A stretch of DNA of 64,000 bases from Nemopilema nomurai (lineage: Eukaryota > Cnidaria > Scyphozoa > Rhizostomeae > Rhizostomatidae). The DNA lies in assembly GCA_003864495.1 (NCBI GenBank), contig PEDN01001357.1, positions 496,001-560,000 of the forward strand, written 5' to 3'. A program made the translations under genes and the position numbers. Within the stretch, counting starts at the first letter, position 1. The number at the start of each line of letters is the position of its first letter. Positions 46,496 to 57,099 of the stretch are shown here, piece after piece. The notes under the pieces are model-generated. The model was not told where the DNA came from and did not search any database. It saw only the letters and a list, made by a program, of their open reading frames with translations.

Positions 46496-47177
46496 TTAAA
46501 ACTCGTGCTCAAAAGCAAGCATGTGGATTTCAGTCAATGTCAGTTGATCCAGTCGATCCTTTTCAGCGTATTCTTTATCAATACGAACGCTTTGTACTAT
46601 TTCGGCTTCAGTAATGTAGTCCCAACCATTGCTTTCGCTGGGCGGCCCCCAGTTCGGGCAAATTTTGACGCGTTCTCTGCGCAAGAAGAAGAATTGTCCC
46701 TTGTCGTCTTTTTGGTATTTAGCCCAGTCACGGAGGCAAACTTTCTGCAAGAAGTATTGGTAGCAATTAATGAATAACCCGGTAGCAATTAATTAATTAT
46801 TGGTAGCAATCTCCTGTTTGCACCAACAACTCTACAGAAATACTTCGGAACCCGTTCATCTAGACATAGTGGTTTCAGTAGGGCGGGGGTAATGGCGCTC
46901 TACTATCGGTAGATTTGATGTTAATTTTGTCAGGTCGACTGTATCGAAGTACCTGGTGGTGAATGCTGAGATCTTGTACTCTCTGCTCTCTATTTCTGCA
47001 CACGGTATTTTGGCTTTTCCCAAGCATCGCGAACAGTTATGCCAGCTCTTGGGTCACCTCCAGCAAGGCGCGGTCGCTCTCTTTGCCGTCACACGTGAAG
47101 TACTCGCATTGTGCGTAACAATTGGCGTTAAAGGATCCAAACCATCGAACAAAGTGATGCGAAACGTTCCGACAATA
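46496..47177 (-). CDS. Two 3' exons of an unrecognised Cys-containing protein
   Basis: Minus-strand exon 47177-47058 (40 codons, acceptor TTTACAG, donor GAG|GTGACC) and exon 46744-46496 (acceptor CTTCTTGCAG, ends at a stop) join phase 0. The first encodes YCRNVSHHFVRWFGSF, NCYAQCEYFTCDGKES. The second encodes VCLRDWAKYQKDDKGQFFFL, KICPNWGPPSESNGWDYITE and an acidic-amphipathic tail. The non-repetitive, aromatic, Cys-containing sequence looks like a genuine extracellular or lumenal domain, but I cannot name it. The 5' exons, including any signal peptide, were not found. Start and full length are unknown. Confidence 0.5.
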
Positions 47178-47635
47178 CTGTAAATGCGCCTTTTGTTTCT
47201 CAATCCCGGTTTAGATTAACTTTTGAAAAGACGGGCATTCTGCAAGTCTTTCAAAAGTTCAAAATATGCGAGAAGTTTGTTTATTTTGTTGCCATGGAGC
47301 AAGAATGCATTCAACATGGCACCCAATGCTCTTTCTCAAAACACCCATGTGGTGGCTTGCAAGAAATTCGAGGGCGGTTTTCCCCATTGGCCTTTTGGTG
47401 GTATGCGGAACGACTCGAGCTTAGAAGAGTCTAGGTTCTAGCTGACCCGTACTATCAAATCACACCGCCCCGCATACGCGACCCCCTTTTAATTCATTTT
47501 TCCGAGAGCTGGCCTCTGCTGGTGATATTGGTCGAACAATATCCTATGTTTCCTTTAATGAATATTTGCACAGACCTGACACATTGTGGCACGCAAAGTC
47601 CAAGGAGTTTTTAGATATTCCCCTTCATCATCTGT

Positions 47636-48312
47636 CAATGATTAGTTTGAAACATGATTGTCAATTAACGATTCTGATTGTAAAATGATTGTCAATCAAT
47701 GATTACGATTGGAAAATGATTGGGAAATGATTGTGAAACAATGATTGTGATTGTAAAATGATTGTCAATCAATGATAACGATTGGAAATTGATTGGGAAA
47801 TGATTGTGAAACAATGATTGTGATTGTAAAATGATTGTCAATCAATGATTACGATTGGAAAATGATTGGGAAATGATTGTGAAACAATGATTGTGATTGT
47901 AAAATGATTGTCAATCAATGATTACGATTGGAAAATGATTGGGAAATGATTGTGAAACAATGATTGTGATTGTAAAATGATTGTCAATCAATGATAACGA
48001 TTGGAAATTGATTGGGAAATGATTGTGAAACAATGATTGTGATTGTAAAATGATTGTCAATCAATGATAACGATTGGAAATTGATTGGGAAATGATTGTG
48101 AAACAATGATTGTGATTGTAAAATGATTGTCAATCAATGATTACGATTGGAAAATGATTGGGAAATGATTGTGAAACAATGATTGTGATTGTAAAATGAT
48201 TGTCAATCAATGATTACGATTGGAAAATGATTGGGAAATGATTGTGATTGGAAAATGATTGTGAAACAATGATTGTGATTGGAAAATGATTGTCAATCAA
48301 TGATTATGATTG
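47636..48312 (+). repeat. 73-bp tandem satellite, about nine copies
   Basis: The unit contains AATGATTGTCAATCAATGAT then ACGATTGGAAA, TGATTGGGAAATGATTGTGA and AACAATGATTGTGATTGT. Units start every 73 bp and alternate between variants (GATTACGATTGG versus GATAACGATTGG). The unit itself is built from a shorter ATGATTG motif. It ends about 420 bp before the first charge-block gene of the right-hand cluster. Confidence 0.9.
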
Positions 48313-48735
48313 AATTTAATTATAATCTTTTTATCTGAATTAACCAAAGTAGCCTATGTTTCTTCGTTGTCTGCCAAAAGTTTCTGAGTGCTGAAGACAT
48401 TTGCCCGATGCAAATTGTATCATCCCTTTCCCATTTGCTGTAAAGTTGAGCCACATTTTCACGCCCAATTTTGTTGCCAGCTGCATTTCAAACAAGGGCT
48501 GCTGATCGGCATTGTAGCTTATTTAACAAAAGGAACATCAATAATTTATTTGTATGCTACAACTAATAACAATTTTTATTACCTATCTGGACATTCATTT
48601 GATTTATTCTATGGACCCATGAGATCTGTTGTAAAACAGCTAATAATACCTTCGTCCTTTTAACGCATTTCTTCAAATAATGTCCTATTTCGTTTAATTT
48701 GAATTTATTTGTCTTCTTGTAGATTCTTCCACAAA

Positions 48736-50604
48736 ATGCGCGCAGTAACTTTGCTAGTTCTTGTGGCCCTGTGTGCCTTCGCATCGTCACTCGATGCTGA
48801 CCAGCCTAGTAAGTACCATTCCATTAGTCGCTTTCCAATAGCTGTTACTTGGCCGTATGCAAAAGAGCTAAACTGACTTTCTGCTGCATTACCTTTTGCA
48901 GTTGAAGCCAAGGTTGAAGCTACAGTAGCTGATGGAGCCACAGAAGCTACTGCAAAAGTAGCTGATCAAAAAGAGGCCGACCCAACGGACGCCGATCCAA
49001 AGGAGGCCATTTCAGAGGAAGCTGACTCTGAGAATGTTGATGCCGAGGAGGCTGACCCAGAGGAGGCTGACCCAGAGGAGGCTGACCCAGAGGAGGCTGA
49101 CCAAGAGGAGGCTGACCCAGAGGAAGCTGACCAAGAGGAGGCTGACCCAACGGAAGCTGACCAAGAGGAGGCTGACCCAGAGGAGTCTGACCAAGAGGAG
49201 GCTGACCCAGAGGAGGCAGACCCAAAGGAAGCTGACCAAGAGGAGGCTGACCCAAAGGAAGCTGACCAAGAGGAGGCTGAACCAAAGGAAGCTGACCAAG
49301 AGGAGGCTGACCCAAAGGAGGCTGACGCGAAGGAGGCTGACGTGAAGGAGGCTGACGCGAAGGAGGCTGACGTGAAGGAGGCTGACGCGAAGGAGGCTGA
49401 CCCAAAGGAGGCTAACCTTGATAAAGACGGTGCAGTAGCTGAAAGTAGTCCTGCAGAAACGAAAGAAGGTATGCCTTTGAAGTAAGATGTGTATTAAGGC
49501 CACCTTTAAGAGAGTCGGTTCTTGGTTACCTTTCGATGTCAGCTTCTGCAAGAAGCAATTTCTATGCAAATTGTGTCTTAAGTCAAGGTGCTTAGGATGT
49601 TTTTCTCATTTTGAATGATTTTGGTGCTGAACACGCCTGCTTCTTCCCTAGCTGACCCCACCCCTTTCTTTCGACGGAGATTCCGTAGAAGATTTTTGAG
49701 AAGAAGAATCTACCGTCGCCGATTCGTCCGCAGAAGAATTTTGAGAAGAAGAATCTACCGTCGCCGATTCGTCCGCAGAAGAATTTTGAGAAGGAGAATC
49801 TACCGTCGCCGGTTCGTCCGCAGAAGAATTTTGAGAAGGAGAATCTACCGTCGCCGATTCGTCCGCAGAAGAATCTACCGTCGCCGATTCGTCCGCAGAA
49901 GAATCTACCGTCGCCGATTCGTCCGCAGAAGAATCTACCGTCGCCGATTCGTCCGCAGAAGAATCTACCGTCGCCGATTCGTCCGCAGAAGAATCTACCG
50001 TCGCCGATTCGTCCGCAGAAGAATCTACCGTCGCCGATTCGTCCGCAGAAGAATTTTGAGAAGAAGAGTCTACCGTCGCCGATTCATCCGCAGAAGAATT
50101 TTGAGAAGAAGAGTCTACCGTCGCCGATTCATCCGCAGAAGAATTTTGAGAAGAAGATACTACCGTCGCCGAAGCATCCGCAGAAGATTCTACCGTCGCC
50201 GATTCGTCCGCAGAAGAATTTTGAGAAGAAGATACTACCGTCGCCGAAGCATCCGTAGAAGATTCTACCGTCGCCGATTCGTCCGCAGAAGAATTTTGAG
50301 AAGAAGATACTACCGTCGCCGAAGCATCCGTAGAAGATTCTACCGTCGCCGATTCGTCCGCAGAAGAATTTTGAGAAGAAGATACTACCGTCGCCGAAGC
50401 ATCCGCAGAAGATTCTACCGTCGCCGATTCGTCCGCAGAAGAATTTTGAGAAGAAGATTCTACCGTCGCCGATTCGTCCGCAGAAGAATTTTGAGAAGAA
50501 GAGTCTTCCGTCGCCGATTCGTCCGCAGAAGAATTTTGAGAAGAAGAGTCTTCCGTCGCAGGTCTTTTCGTAGACGCTGTACCAGGCGCCGATACGGGAA
50601 GTAA
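48736..50604 (+). CDS. Secreted acidic/arginine-rich bipartite repeat protein, long paralogue
   Basis: Three coding exons join through phase-1 introns to 530 aa: 48736-48808, 48902-49468, 49652-50604. Exon 1 is a signal peptide ([20 protein letters not shown]). The next exon, 189 codons, is dominated by five-residue units [15 protein letters not shown] and KEADA, strongly negative overall. The last exon starts ADPTPFF and then has some 300 residues of xxRRR units ([15 protein letters not shown], later [15 protein letters not shown]), about 60% Arg, with one Cys near the end and RRRYGK as terminus. An acceptor at 48722 implies a 5'UTR intron. No known domain. Possible roles, all inferred: cationic antimicrobial with an acidic pro-part, a charge-neutral granule or matrix polymer, or a nucleic-acid or polyanion binder. 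A possible AATAAA lies at 50812-50817. Confidence 0.82.
49036..49410 (+). repeat. 15-bp coding repeat, GAGGCTGACCCAGAG type
   Basis: Tandem 15-bp units in the acidic exon of the 48736-50604 gene. Variants CAAGAG, CCAAAG, GCGAAG and GTGAAG alternate, making a higher-order 30-bp period ([10 protein letters not shown]; later [10 protein letters not shown]). Confidence 0.9.
49688..50572 (+). repeat. Arg-codon repeat, 15/30/45-bp periods
   Basis: The basic unit is 15 bp (two variable codons and three Arg codons). It is arranged first as 45-bp units (ATCTACCGTCGCCGATTC, GTCCGCAGAAGA, ATTTTGAGAAGA), then a run of 30-bp units at about 49860-50055, then 75-bp composites with TACTACCGTCGCCGAAGCAT. Arg codons are CGT CGC CGA in one half-unit and CGC AGA AGA or AGA AGA AGA in the other. 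The reverse strand stays open throughout as a Ser/Asp-rich frame because of the period. Confidence 0.9.
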
Positions 50605-50811
50605 GGGACACTGAACAGTGCAAATAACCAAGTTTTTTGTATCAGCTCATTTTTGCTTTTTTTAACTTACTCACAGTCTAAGAAATCAGTTGTTTTCTTG
50701 CCTCATCTTACAATCTTCGAAAAGTACTGGGCTCTGAATTTACGTATGTATACTTCTGTTCTCTCATGTCCCGTCATGTTCTCTCCCGACCAAGCAATGT
50801 ATAGTTTTCGA

Positions 50812-50817
50812 AATAAA
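50812..50817 (+). terminator. Possible polyadenylation signal
   Basis: AATAAA lies about 210 bases after the stop of the 48736-50604 gene, in an otherwise unassigned stretch. Confidence 0.35.
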
Positions 50818-51099
50818 TCCCATTTTATCAAATTTCGGGCCTAGCCTTTTTACTTCGGGTTCGAGTATTATTAGCTGAGATAATCTTGAGTGAAGCTGAA
50901 ATATATCCATTTCGTCTTCGTGGTCGTGTCATAAGGATTGTCCGATGCGACAGGGTCTGGAAATGATTGACAGGATAAGAAGCCAGTTGTGGATCGATAA
51001 TGTGTGGCGTAGAGAAGGTATACATAATTTTAACACTCGAAATTTTTATTTTATTTCTACTTCTTTTCCAATTTCCACAAAACAACTTATTTTCCACAA

Positions 51100-51304
51100 T
51101 AATAACCTGAACAAGTGCTTTGCGGTACAAAACTTCACCATGGCTAGAAAAAGCGGTACTAGTTTTTGCATAATTCAAGTACTGTTTTTGTCCGACACTC
51201 CTCAGAGTATGCAAACGTAGGAAGATAACCGAAAGCTGACGAAATAAATAGCGTGATTGGTTATAATTGACCAATCGGCGTTACTTAACACCCAACTTTA
51301 GAAG
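51100..51304 (-). repeat. Dispersed repeat copy 2
   Basis: Inverted relative to 35686-35920; shares GCGGTACAAAACTTCAC, GTATGCAAACGT and GCGTTACTTAACACCCAAC. A small fragment with GCTTTGCGGTGCAAAACTTC also occurs at about 57397-57416. Confidence 0.6.
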
Positions 51305-51409
51305 AGTACTTTAAGTATGCAAAAAACTAATTCGGCTTTAGCTATATCCCTAAACCCCTCTTAGAAACGCCATTGCAAGTACGAATATTTACGTCAATAT
51401 TCGTGGTGT

Positions 51410-51650
51410 CCAAGCCTTGATTGTCTAGGTCTTTACCCTTGGCCAAATCACATTTTCAACCTAGAAGCACTGTCTGACACAAGTTAGCATTTTGAAGGAG
51501 GGTTATACGAGTCTATAGAAGGGAAAATTCAGAGAGAAGAGACGAGATTGAATTAAAACTTACATCCGAAAAGATTCTTAATTGGCCAATCCTAGATTGT
51601 CTAGGTCTTTACCCTTGGCCAAATCACATTTTCAACCTAGAGGAGTAGTG
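51410..51650 (+). repeat. Direct repeat of about 65 bp, two copies
   Basis: GATTGTCTAGGTCTTTACCC through CATTTTCAACCTAGA occurs at about 51420 and again at about 51594, followed in both by GTGTCTGA or CTGTCTGA. The intervening sequence is unrelated. Confidence 0.75.
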
Positions 51651-51789
51651 TCTGATGCAACAAAACTTTTGCCTGGTTTTAGGTAGTTTTCTCATAGGAG
51701 GATCCCAAATATACAACATCATCATGATTGGACAGTTTGAGGTGAGGTCATTCTTAAATCGCAGTTCATGATATGCATCAGTGCATATA

Positions 51790-51958
51790 CAGAACAATCA
51801 TTTTCACTCCTGTTTTTCAAAATGATAACTTACTTCTTTTTAACTACAGAACAATCATTTTCACTCCTGTTTTTCAAAATGATAACTTACTTCTTTTTAA
51901 CTACAGAACAATCATTTTCACTCCTGTTTTTCAAAATGATAACTAACTTCTTTTTAAC
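51790..51958 (+). repeat. Tandem repeat, about 59 bp, three copies
   Basis: Three copies of ACAGAACAATCATTTTCACT continuing to ACTTCTTTTTAAC are almost identical; a single base change marks the last copy. One frame stays open but has no other sign of coding. Confidence 0.85.
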
Positions 51959-52294
51959 CATATCATAAGATCCCTTGACACACATAATTAGGCTATTTGT
52001 CACCAAATGATTCTCAATATTTCTTTCCCTTTGTGAAGCACAGAGAGAGAGACGATGATTCGTGGCTATAATCTTGTCATATTCTTAGAACGATACACGT
52101 GAAAACATAGAAAGCGAAGTGTAGGTTACGGAACGTGTGATACGGAATGAACACGGAACGAAACGAAAACGAATGAATTGAATACACAAGGGATTATATT
52201 TAAATAGGCTAATGTCCGTGTGGGTCAAGACTCCGGTACTAGGGACCAAACTCCAGTACTTGACACTCTTTTCATACGTTCTTCAGACAATTTT

Positions 52295-52488
52295 CAGAGA
52301 GCTTTACACGGAAGATGAAGTGTCAATCACACTCCAAAGTACCACCGCAGTTTCCCACACTTTTGATCAATCAGTGCCCATCCCATTCCAAATTAAAAAC
52401 GAGCAACGGATTGACTTCTTTCCAAATAATTCAAGCAAAAGCTTATATCTAATGCATTGTAGAAAGATATGGGAAGAGATTTACAGGT
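52295..52488 (+). other. Exon-like open segment
   Basis: An acceptor-like CAATTTTCAG and a donor-like ACAG|GTAGG bound an open frame reading RELYTEDEVSITLQSTTAV and KIWEEIYR. No partner exons and no recognised domain. It may be an exon of an unseen gene or a relic. Confidence 0.25.
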
Positions 52489-54099
52489 AGGAAAAAAGCA
52501 TATAAAATATTCAGTGTGTTACTTGGATGGGTGCAGATACGTACGAACCGTTGATCTGGGTGCGCCGTGATAGGCCAACTTTCAACTAAGCAATTTGTAG
52601 AAACACTGTATGGACATACGGTTTCCTCGCATAGATTTCTTCTTTTAATTCATTACAAAGGCAGTTTCCTATTCTCAATTTTTTGGGCAAGAAAAGGGGC
52701 AACACCTGTTGGTTGGTCAAATCACGTGACTTGTCTATCGTAATTAAGTATAAATTGCGAGACGTTGTTGACAAGAGGGGTATTTGGATGGATTTGATGG
52801 AGAAGCAAGTGGTCTTTCTCTTTGACAGCGCTCTGTCGTTGTGATCATGGGATCCGCTGTTTGAATTAATTGAATATTTTGCAATGAACACAACAGAAGA
52901 AGGGATTGGAATCGGCGTAGATTTTGATTCAGTTTACTCGGTGTACAATAATTTTTTGCGACGGTTTTCAGTGCATCGTATACAACATTGGGCTTTCCAG
53001 TGAGGTAGGAGCCAGGGGATTAGAGGGGCTATAGCTCTCAATTTCTCCGAAAACTATGCAAAAATGCCCCTTCCAAACCCAGAACGGACCCTACACGACC
53101 CAAAGGTGCCCTTTCAAATCTCAAAGAATAGAGGCTCATACGTCCCATTTTTATTCACCCCCCCCCCCCCCATTTTTAGGGGCTTCCTACATCCCTGAGG
53201 ATCACTTTACTCCAGTACCAGCTCTTTTCCAATATACAGGAAAAATATTGCACTTGGGCGTTCAACCGAGAATGGTGACGTTGTAAGCATGAATTCATAA
53301 TAGCTAGAAACATTGTGAAGTTCTGTACCAAAGCACTTGTTCAATGCATTTAAAGCACTTGTTCGCATGCATTTATATATATTGGGTAAGGAGTGAAACC
53401 TCCTGCAGCAAGCAAGAAACCACCACTCACAAAGCTATGAATCACTATGACGGGGTGCCAAAATATCAAGGAATAATTTGCCTTCACATCTGCAATGCTG
53501 ATAAAATACCCACTTCTCACGTATCTTCTGAAACGAGCCGCACATATTATTTTACCATGCCTTTATCGTTTTATCGATCATCAACATGTTTTCTTTGCTC
53601 TTTAGTTTATTGCCATTTTATGGATGGGTTGCTTTGCATTAGGGGGGGGGGGGGCAGAAAAACTGTACCAAAAAAAATATACGAACAGGCCTTGTGTTTA
53701 CACGAGAGCTGATGAAATCAATAAAAGTGGCCGTGCATCATGCAGTGGTGTTTATCAAAGAAGCCTGGGGCGTGACAAGCTTTTTAGGGCGCAAGCGGGA
53801 GAATCACTGTGATGAAATATTGTTCGAAGCTTTCTTCCTAATTTCTACCATAGTCAATTCTACTTTCGGTCTTTTTGACATTTCCCTACCCTTAGTTCCC
53901 AGCTGGTAGCTGTTAGACACTTTATTTGACCATTTAGTCGAAATAGTGGCCTCCCTGTTGGTATTTCCTCATTATGCCCCTTTTCAACCTGGTTTTAAAT
54001 TTCAAATGACTGTTTGAATATGCAGTAATGCACGTCCAACCATCCTTGCTTACAGAGTTGTTTGTCTCGCCGATCCTTCGAATCTTTGACACGCGGAAT

Positions 54100-54416
54100 C
54101 AATGCAGTAATCACACAGGGCCTTTCAATTTTCCCCAGTCTCATTTTTGTCACTTTTGGGGGGCCCTATTGAAAGCACCATGAGCATGCACCAACCCTCT
54201 TGAGTAGCTTATGCTATACTTTGATGACAATGGAACAATGAAGTTTGAACTTGGAATCATTGCAGTAATCACACATGGCCTTTCAATTTTCACCAGTCTC
54301 GTTTTTGTCACTTTTGGAGGGCCCTGTTGAAAGTACCATGAGCATGCACCAACCCTCTTGAGTAGCTTCTGCTAAACTTTGGTGACAATTGAACAATGAA
54401 GTTTAAACTTTCCGGC
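54100..54416 (+). repeat. Promoter-proximal tandem repeat, two copies of about 150 bp
   Basis: AATCA(A/T)TGCAGTAATCACAC to TGGAACAATGAAGTTTGAAC occurs twice in unit A, ending just before the TATA box, but only once in unit B (59188-59333). The copies differ at scattered positions. Confidence 0.85.
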
Positions 54417-54454
54417 GAGAAGTATTTGTGAATATGTTGATTAGCTGTTTCCCT

Positions 54455-54519
54455 TATAAAAGCAAGAGGACCTCGGTTGTTTTTAGACTCGCCTCGGCAG
54501 TGCTTTCGTCCAGGCACAG
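54455..54519 (+). promoter_or_regulatory. TATA box and noncoding first exon of the second charge-block gene
   Basis: TATAAAAG at 54455-54462 is followed, at the expected distance for initiation, by a short untranslated exon ending GGCACAG|GTATGT at 54519. The 5'UTR resumes at 54923 after TTGTAG. The same arrangement, nearly base for base, is at 59386-59450. Confidence 0.65.
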
Positions 54520-54935
54520 GTATGTTGAATTTTTGATTCTTTCTCACAGTTCTTTCGGAGCGTAGCTCGTCTAATGCTTACCTATTTCATCTTAACCCCA
54601 AGTCCATGTTCCATTTTGGGCCAACACGTGCAATGCCTTCGTAGTCTATTCACTGTGTCAACTTTATGTTATCAAAGCTTGCCAAAAGGTAGCGACCGCC
54701 TTTTTAAGTTTGCAATACCTGCGCTCTACTAGCTCCTATGCATAAAACCATACGTCAAACATAAGGGAACTTTTATCGATGTTTCTCAACTTGAGCGGGA
54801 AGAATTTCCCCTTAGTTATTCTTCAACACACATGTCATTTAAGCTCTCTATGGATACTTCCCGCGGCCATTTTTATGCATTGTGAAATTGTGAAATACAT
54901 TCTGTGAATTAATATGTTGTAGGCTCGTCGACAAG

Positions 54936-55921
54936 ATGCGCGGAGTAGCTTTGCTTCTACTTGTGGCCTTATGCTGTAAGGCATTCAATGGTGAAGCTGG
55001 TAGGTAACGATATGCATTATAAGTCGACTTTTCTTCGCTCCTACGACCTTTATTGAAGTGTTGAAGAAACGTTTGTCTATTTTCCCCTTGCAGTCACCCA
55101 AGTTGAAACGGAGGTAGCCGACGCTCAAGAAGCCAATTCTAAAGCTCCTGAACCAAAGCAAGAGGAGACTGATGCAGGGCAAGCAAATCCAGGAGAGGCT
55201 GACCCAGAAGAAGATGATCCAGAAGAGGCTGACACAGAGGAGGCTGATCCAGAAGAGGAGGATCCAGAAGAGGAGGATCCAGAAGAGGCTGATTCAAAGG
55301 AGGCTATTGAGAAAGTGGCCATCAATGACCCGGACGACGAATCTGATCCAGGAAACAAGCTTCAGTTTGAAGACAGTGCAGTAGATGAAAATGAAGACCT
55401 TGATGAAATGGGAAAAGGTAAATGATCTCTCGAAATCAAACATATTCAGCCCTTTCTTTCCTTTCTCTCTTGCTTTTCTGTCCCGTATAGAACTTCATGA
55501 AATTGAAGCAATCTTTGCTCATTTTTGTTTATCAGCTTCCTAAAAGAAAGTTCTGTGAAATTTGTGCTTTGTATTTTGAGCCCACGTTTATTAGATATTT
55601 TCATATTTCACAAGTTTTTTTACCACTGCTGGTTCTTTCGTAGCTGACCCCACCCCTATCTCTGGATGGAGACGCAGATCCCGTAGAAGAAGATTTTTGA
55701 GGAGGAGATATTACCGTCGCCGAATTATTCGCAGAAGACTTTTCAGGAGGAGATATTACCGTCGCCGACTCGTTCGCAGAAGACTTTTCAGGAGGAGATA
55801 TTACCGTCGCCGAAGCGTCCGCAGAAGATTCTACCGTCGCCGATTCGTCCGCAGAAGATTTTCGAGGAGGAGATATTACCGTCGCCGAAGCGTCCGCAGA
55901 AGATCTTGGGCAAGGGGATAA
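54936..55921 (+). CDS. Secreted acidic/arginine-rich bipartite protein, duplicate A
   Basis: Three coding exons with phase-1 introns give 221 aa: 54936-54999, 55094-55417, 55644-55921. Exon 1: signal peptide MRGVALLLLVALCCKAFNGE. Exon 2, 108 codons, is acidic with EEADPEEDDPEEADTEEADP-type units and a less repetitive acidic tail (INDPDDESDPGNK). Exon 3: ADPTPISGW, then YYRRR, IIRRR, LFRRR and SVRRR units, ending RRRSWARG. Shares plan, intron phases and the ADPTP junction with the long paralogue at 48736. It is shorter in both halves, with aromatic pairs (YY, FY) more frequent. The family function is unknown. Intact splice sites and frame suggest it is expressed. Confidence 0.82.
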
Positions 55922-56239
55922 AGAGGCTTTGGAAAGTAAATTCACTGAACAGTGAAAAGCATTGCTTTTTGTATTGGAGTAGTGATTGATGGTGTCAGAA
56001 TTTTCATTTTCTTTCAAATTTTCAAAATGAGCATAGTCAATAACTCTTGTTTTATTTGCCACATTCTTCGATCTGGTGACACAGTAAGAGCTCGCAATTT
56101 TCTTAAAGGATTTATGCCATCTATTTTACTTTGTCATTTTATTGCTGATCTCCGTGGAAAATGGTTCCAAATCAAGTATTTTGAAGTTTTCGACAAAATT
56201 CTATTTTGAGGGGCTTGTGGACGCAATTTTAAAAAAGTA

Positions 56240-56262
56240 ACACGTGACCACGTGACGTAGAA
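56240..56262. promoter_or_regulatory. Paired CACGTG E-boxes downstream of gene A
   Basis: AACACGTGACCACGTGACGT carries two palindromic CACGTG sites 10 bp apart, plus an overlapping TGACGT. The same sequence is preserved in unit B at about 61220-61242. Binding by bHLH or bZIP factors is possible but only inferred. Confidence 0.35.
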
Positions 56263-57024
56263 GTTGACAATTCGAGACCGGCCTACACTAGAAACGTACA
56301 GGGCTTCCAACTACTCGCGCACAAAAGGATCTGGTTTGCTAAAAATGAGTAATTCCGAAACATATTTGGTTAATGGCGATAGCTCTATTATGTTTTTCCC
56401 CTCAAAAAGAGGTGTAGTCCATACTATCGGCGTGCATACATAGGAAACACATTCTAATCAACACACTTTTGCATAACCAAAGAGCAAAGGTCTAGAGTAA
56501 GAATTCAGAGGGCATGGTTGGATACAAATGAGCACTAGAGAACTTTTAGCCGTTTCGTAACACCTTGTAATGGCTACTAAAGAATTAGGGAGGGGCGTGA
56601 AAATATTTTTCTTCCAATTTGTCAACCTATCTATCTCTTCTATCCCCCTAAAGACCGTACGAGCGTGAATGATATATCTAGCAGATTCAATCTTCACTGT
56701 TCAAGTACTTGGATGCATGACGTCATTTAGCTAAACTAAATCTTTTAGATGTATTCTGCAGTTGAGAGTGGTAGTGCTTGAATTTAGAATGCTTTGATTA
56801 TGTTCGAATATCTTAAATCACGACTACATGTAAATGTGTATTTTCAAAACCTTGTGCACCTGTATAAGAGCGACTATTAACAATTCAAATGCTTGGTAAC
56901 CAATACTAAACCAAATCCCTTGCACTTTGCAATGGAGCTGTGATGGCTTCCCTGCTCAATCGGCAAAAGAGAGTGACAGTGCGGATAAATGGCTTGGCCT
57001 CAAGTGCTGGCTTGAAAGCATGAC

Positions 57025-57099
57025 CCGATGGCTCAGTTGGTAGAGCACTCGACGTACAAAGTCAAGGGTCGTGAGCTTGAGTCCCGCTCGGGTCGGTTA
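57025..57099 (+). tRNA. tRNA-like sequence, probably a pseudogene or SINE head
   Basis: GACCCGA and TCGGGTC form a perfect seven-base acceptor stem around TGGCTCAGTTGGTAGAGC (good D arm and A box). The B-box region, GAGCTTGAGTCCC, departs from GGTTCGANTCC. The anticodon arm pairs poorly, and the best fold gives no standard metazoan anticodon. No second copy was found in the window. It lies in the segment unique to duplication unit A. Confidence 0.5.

Noticed and set aside
46352..46777. 141-codon plus frame
   Set aside because: Antisense to the well-spliced minus-strand exon at 46744-46496.
47636..48312. CRISPR-like array
   Set aside because: Repeats are contiguous 73-bp satellite units without unique spacers, in an animal genome.
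49648..50631. Long minus-strand frame, Ser/Asp/Ala-rich, opposite the Arg repeat
   Set aside because: Period-15 coding repeats keep the reverse frame open. It has no signal peptide, no splice context, and the plus frame joins in phase to signal and acidic exons.
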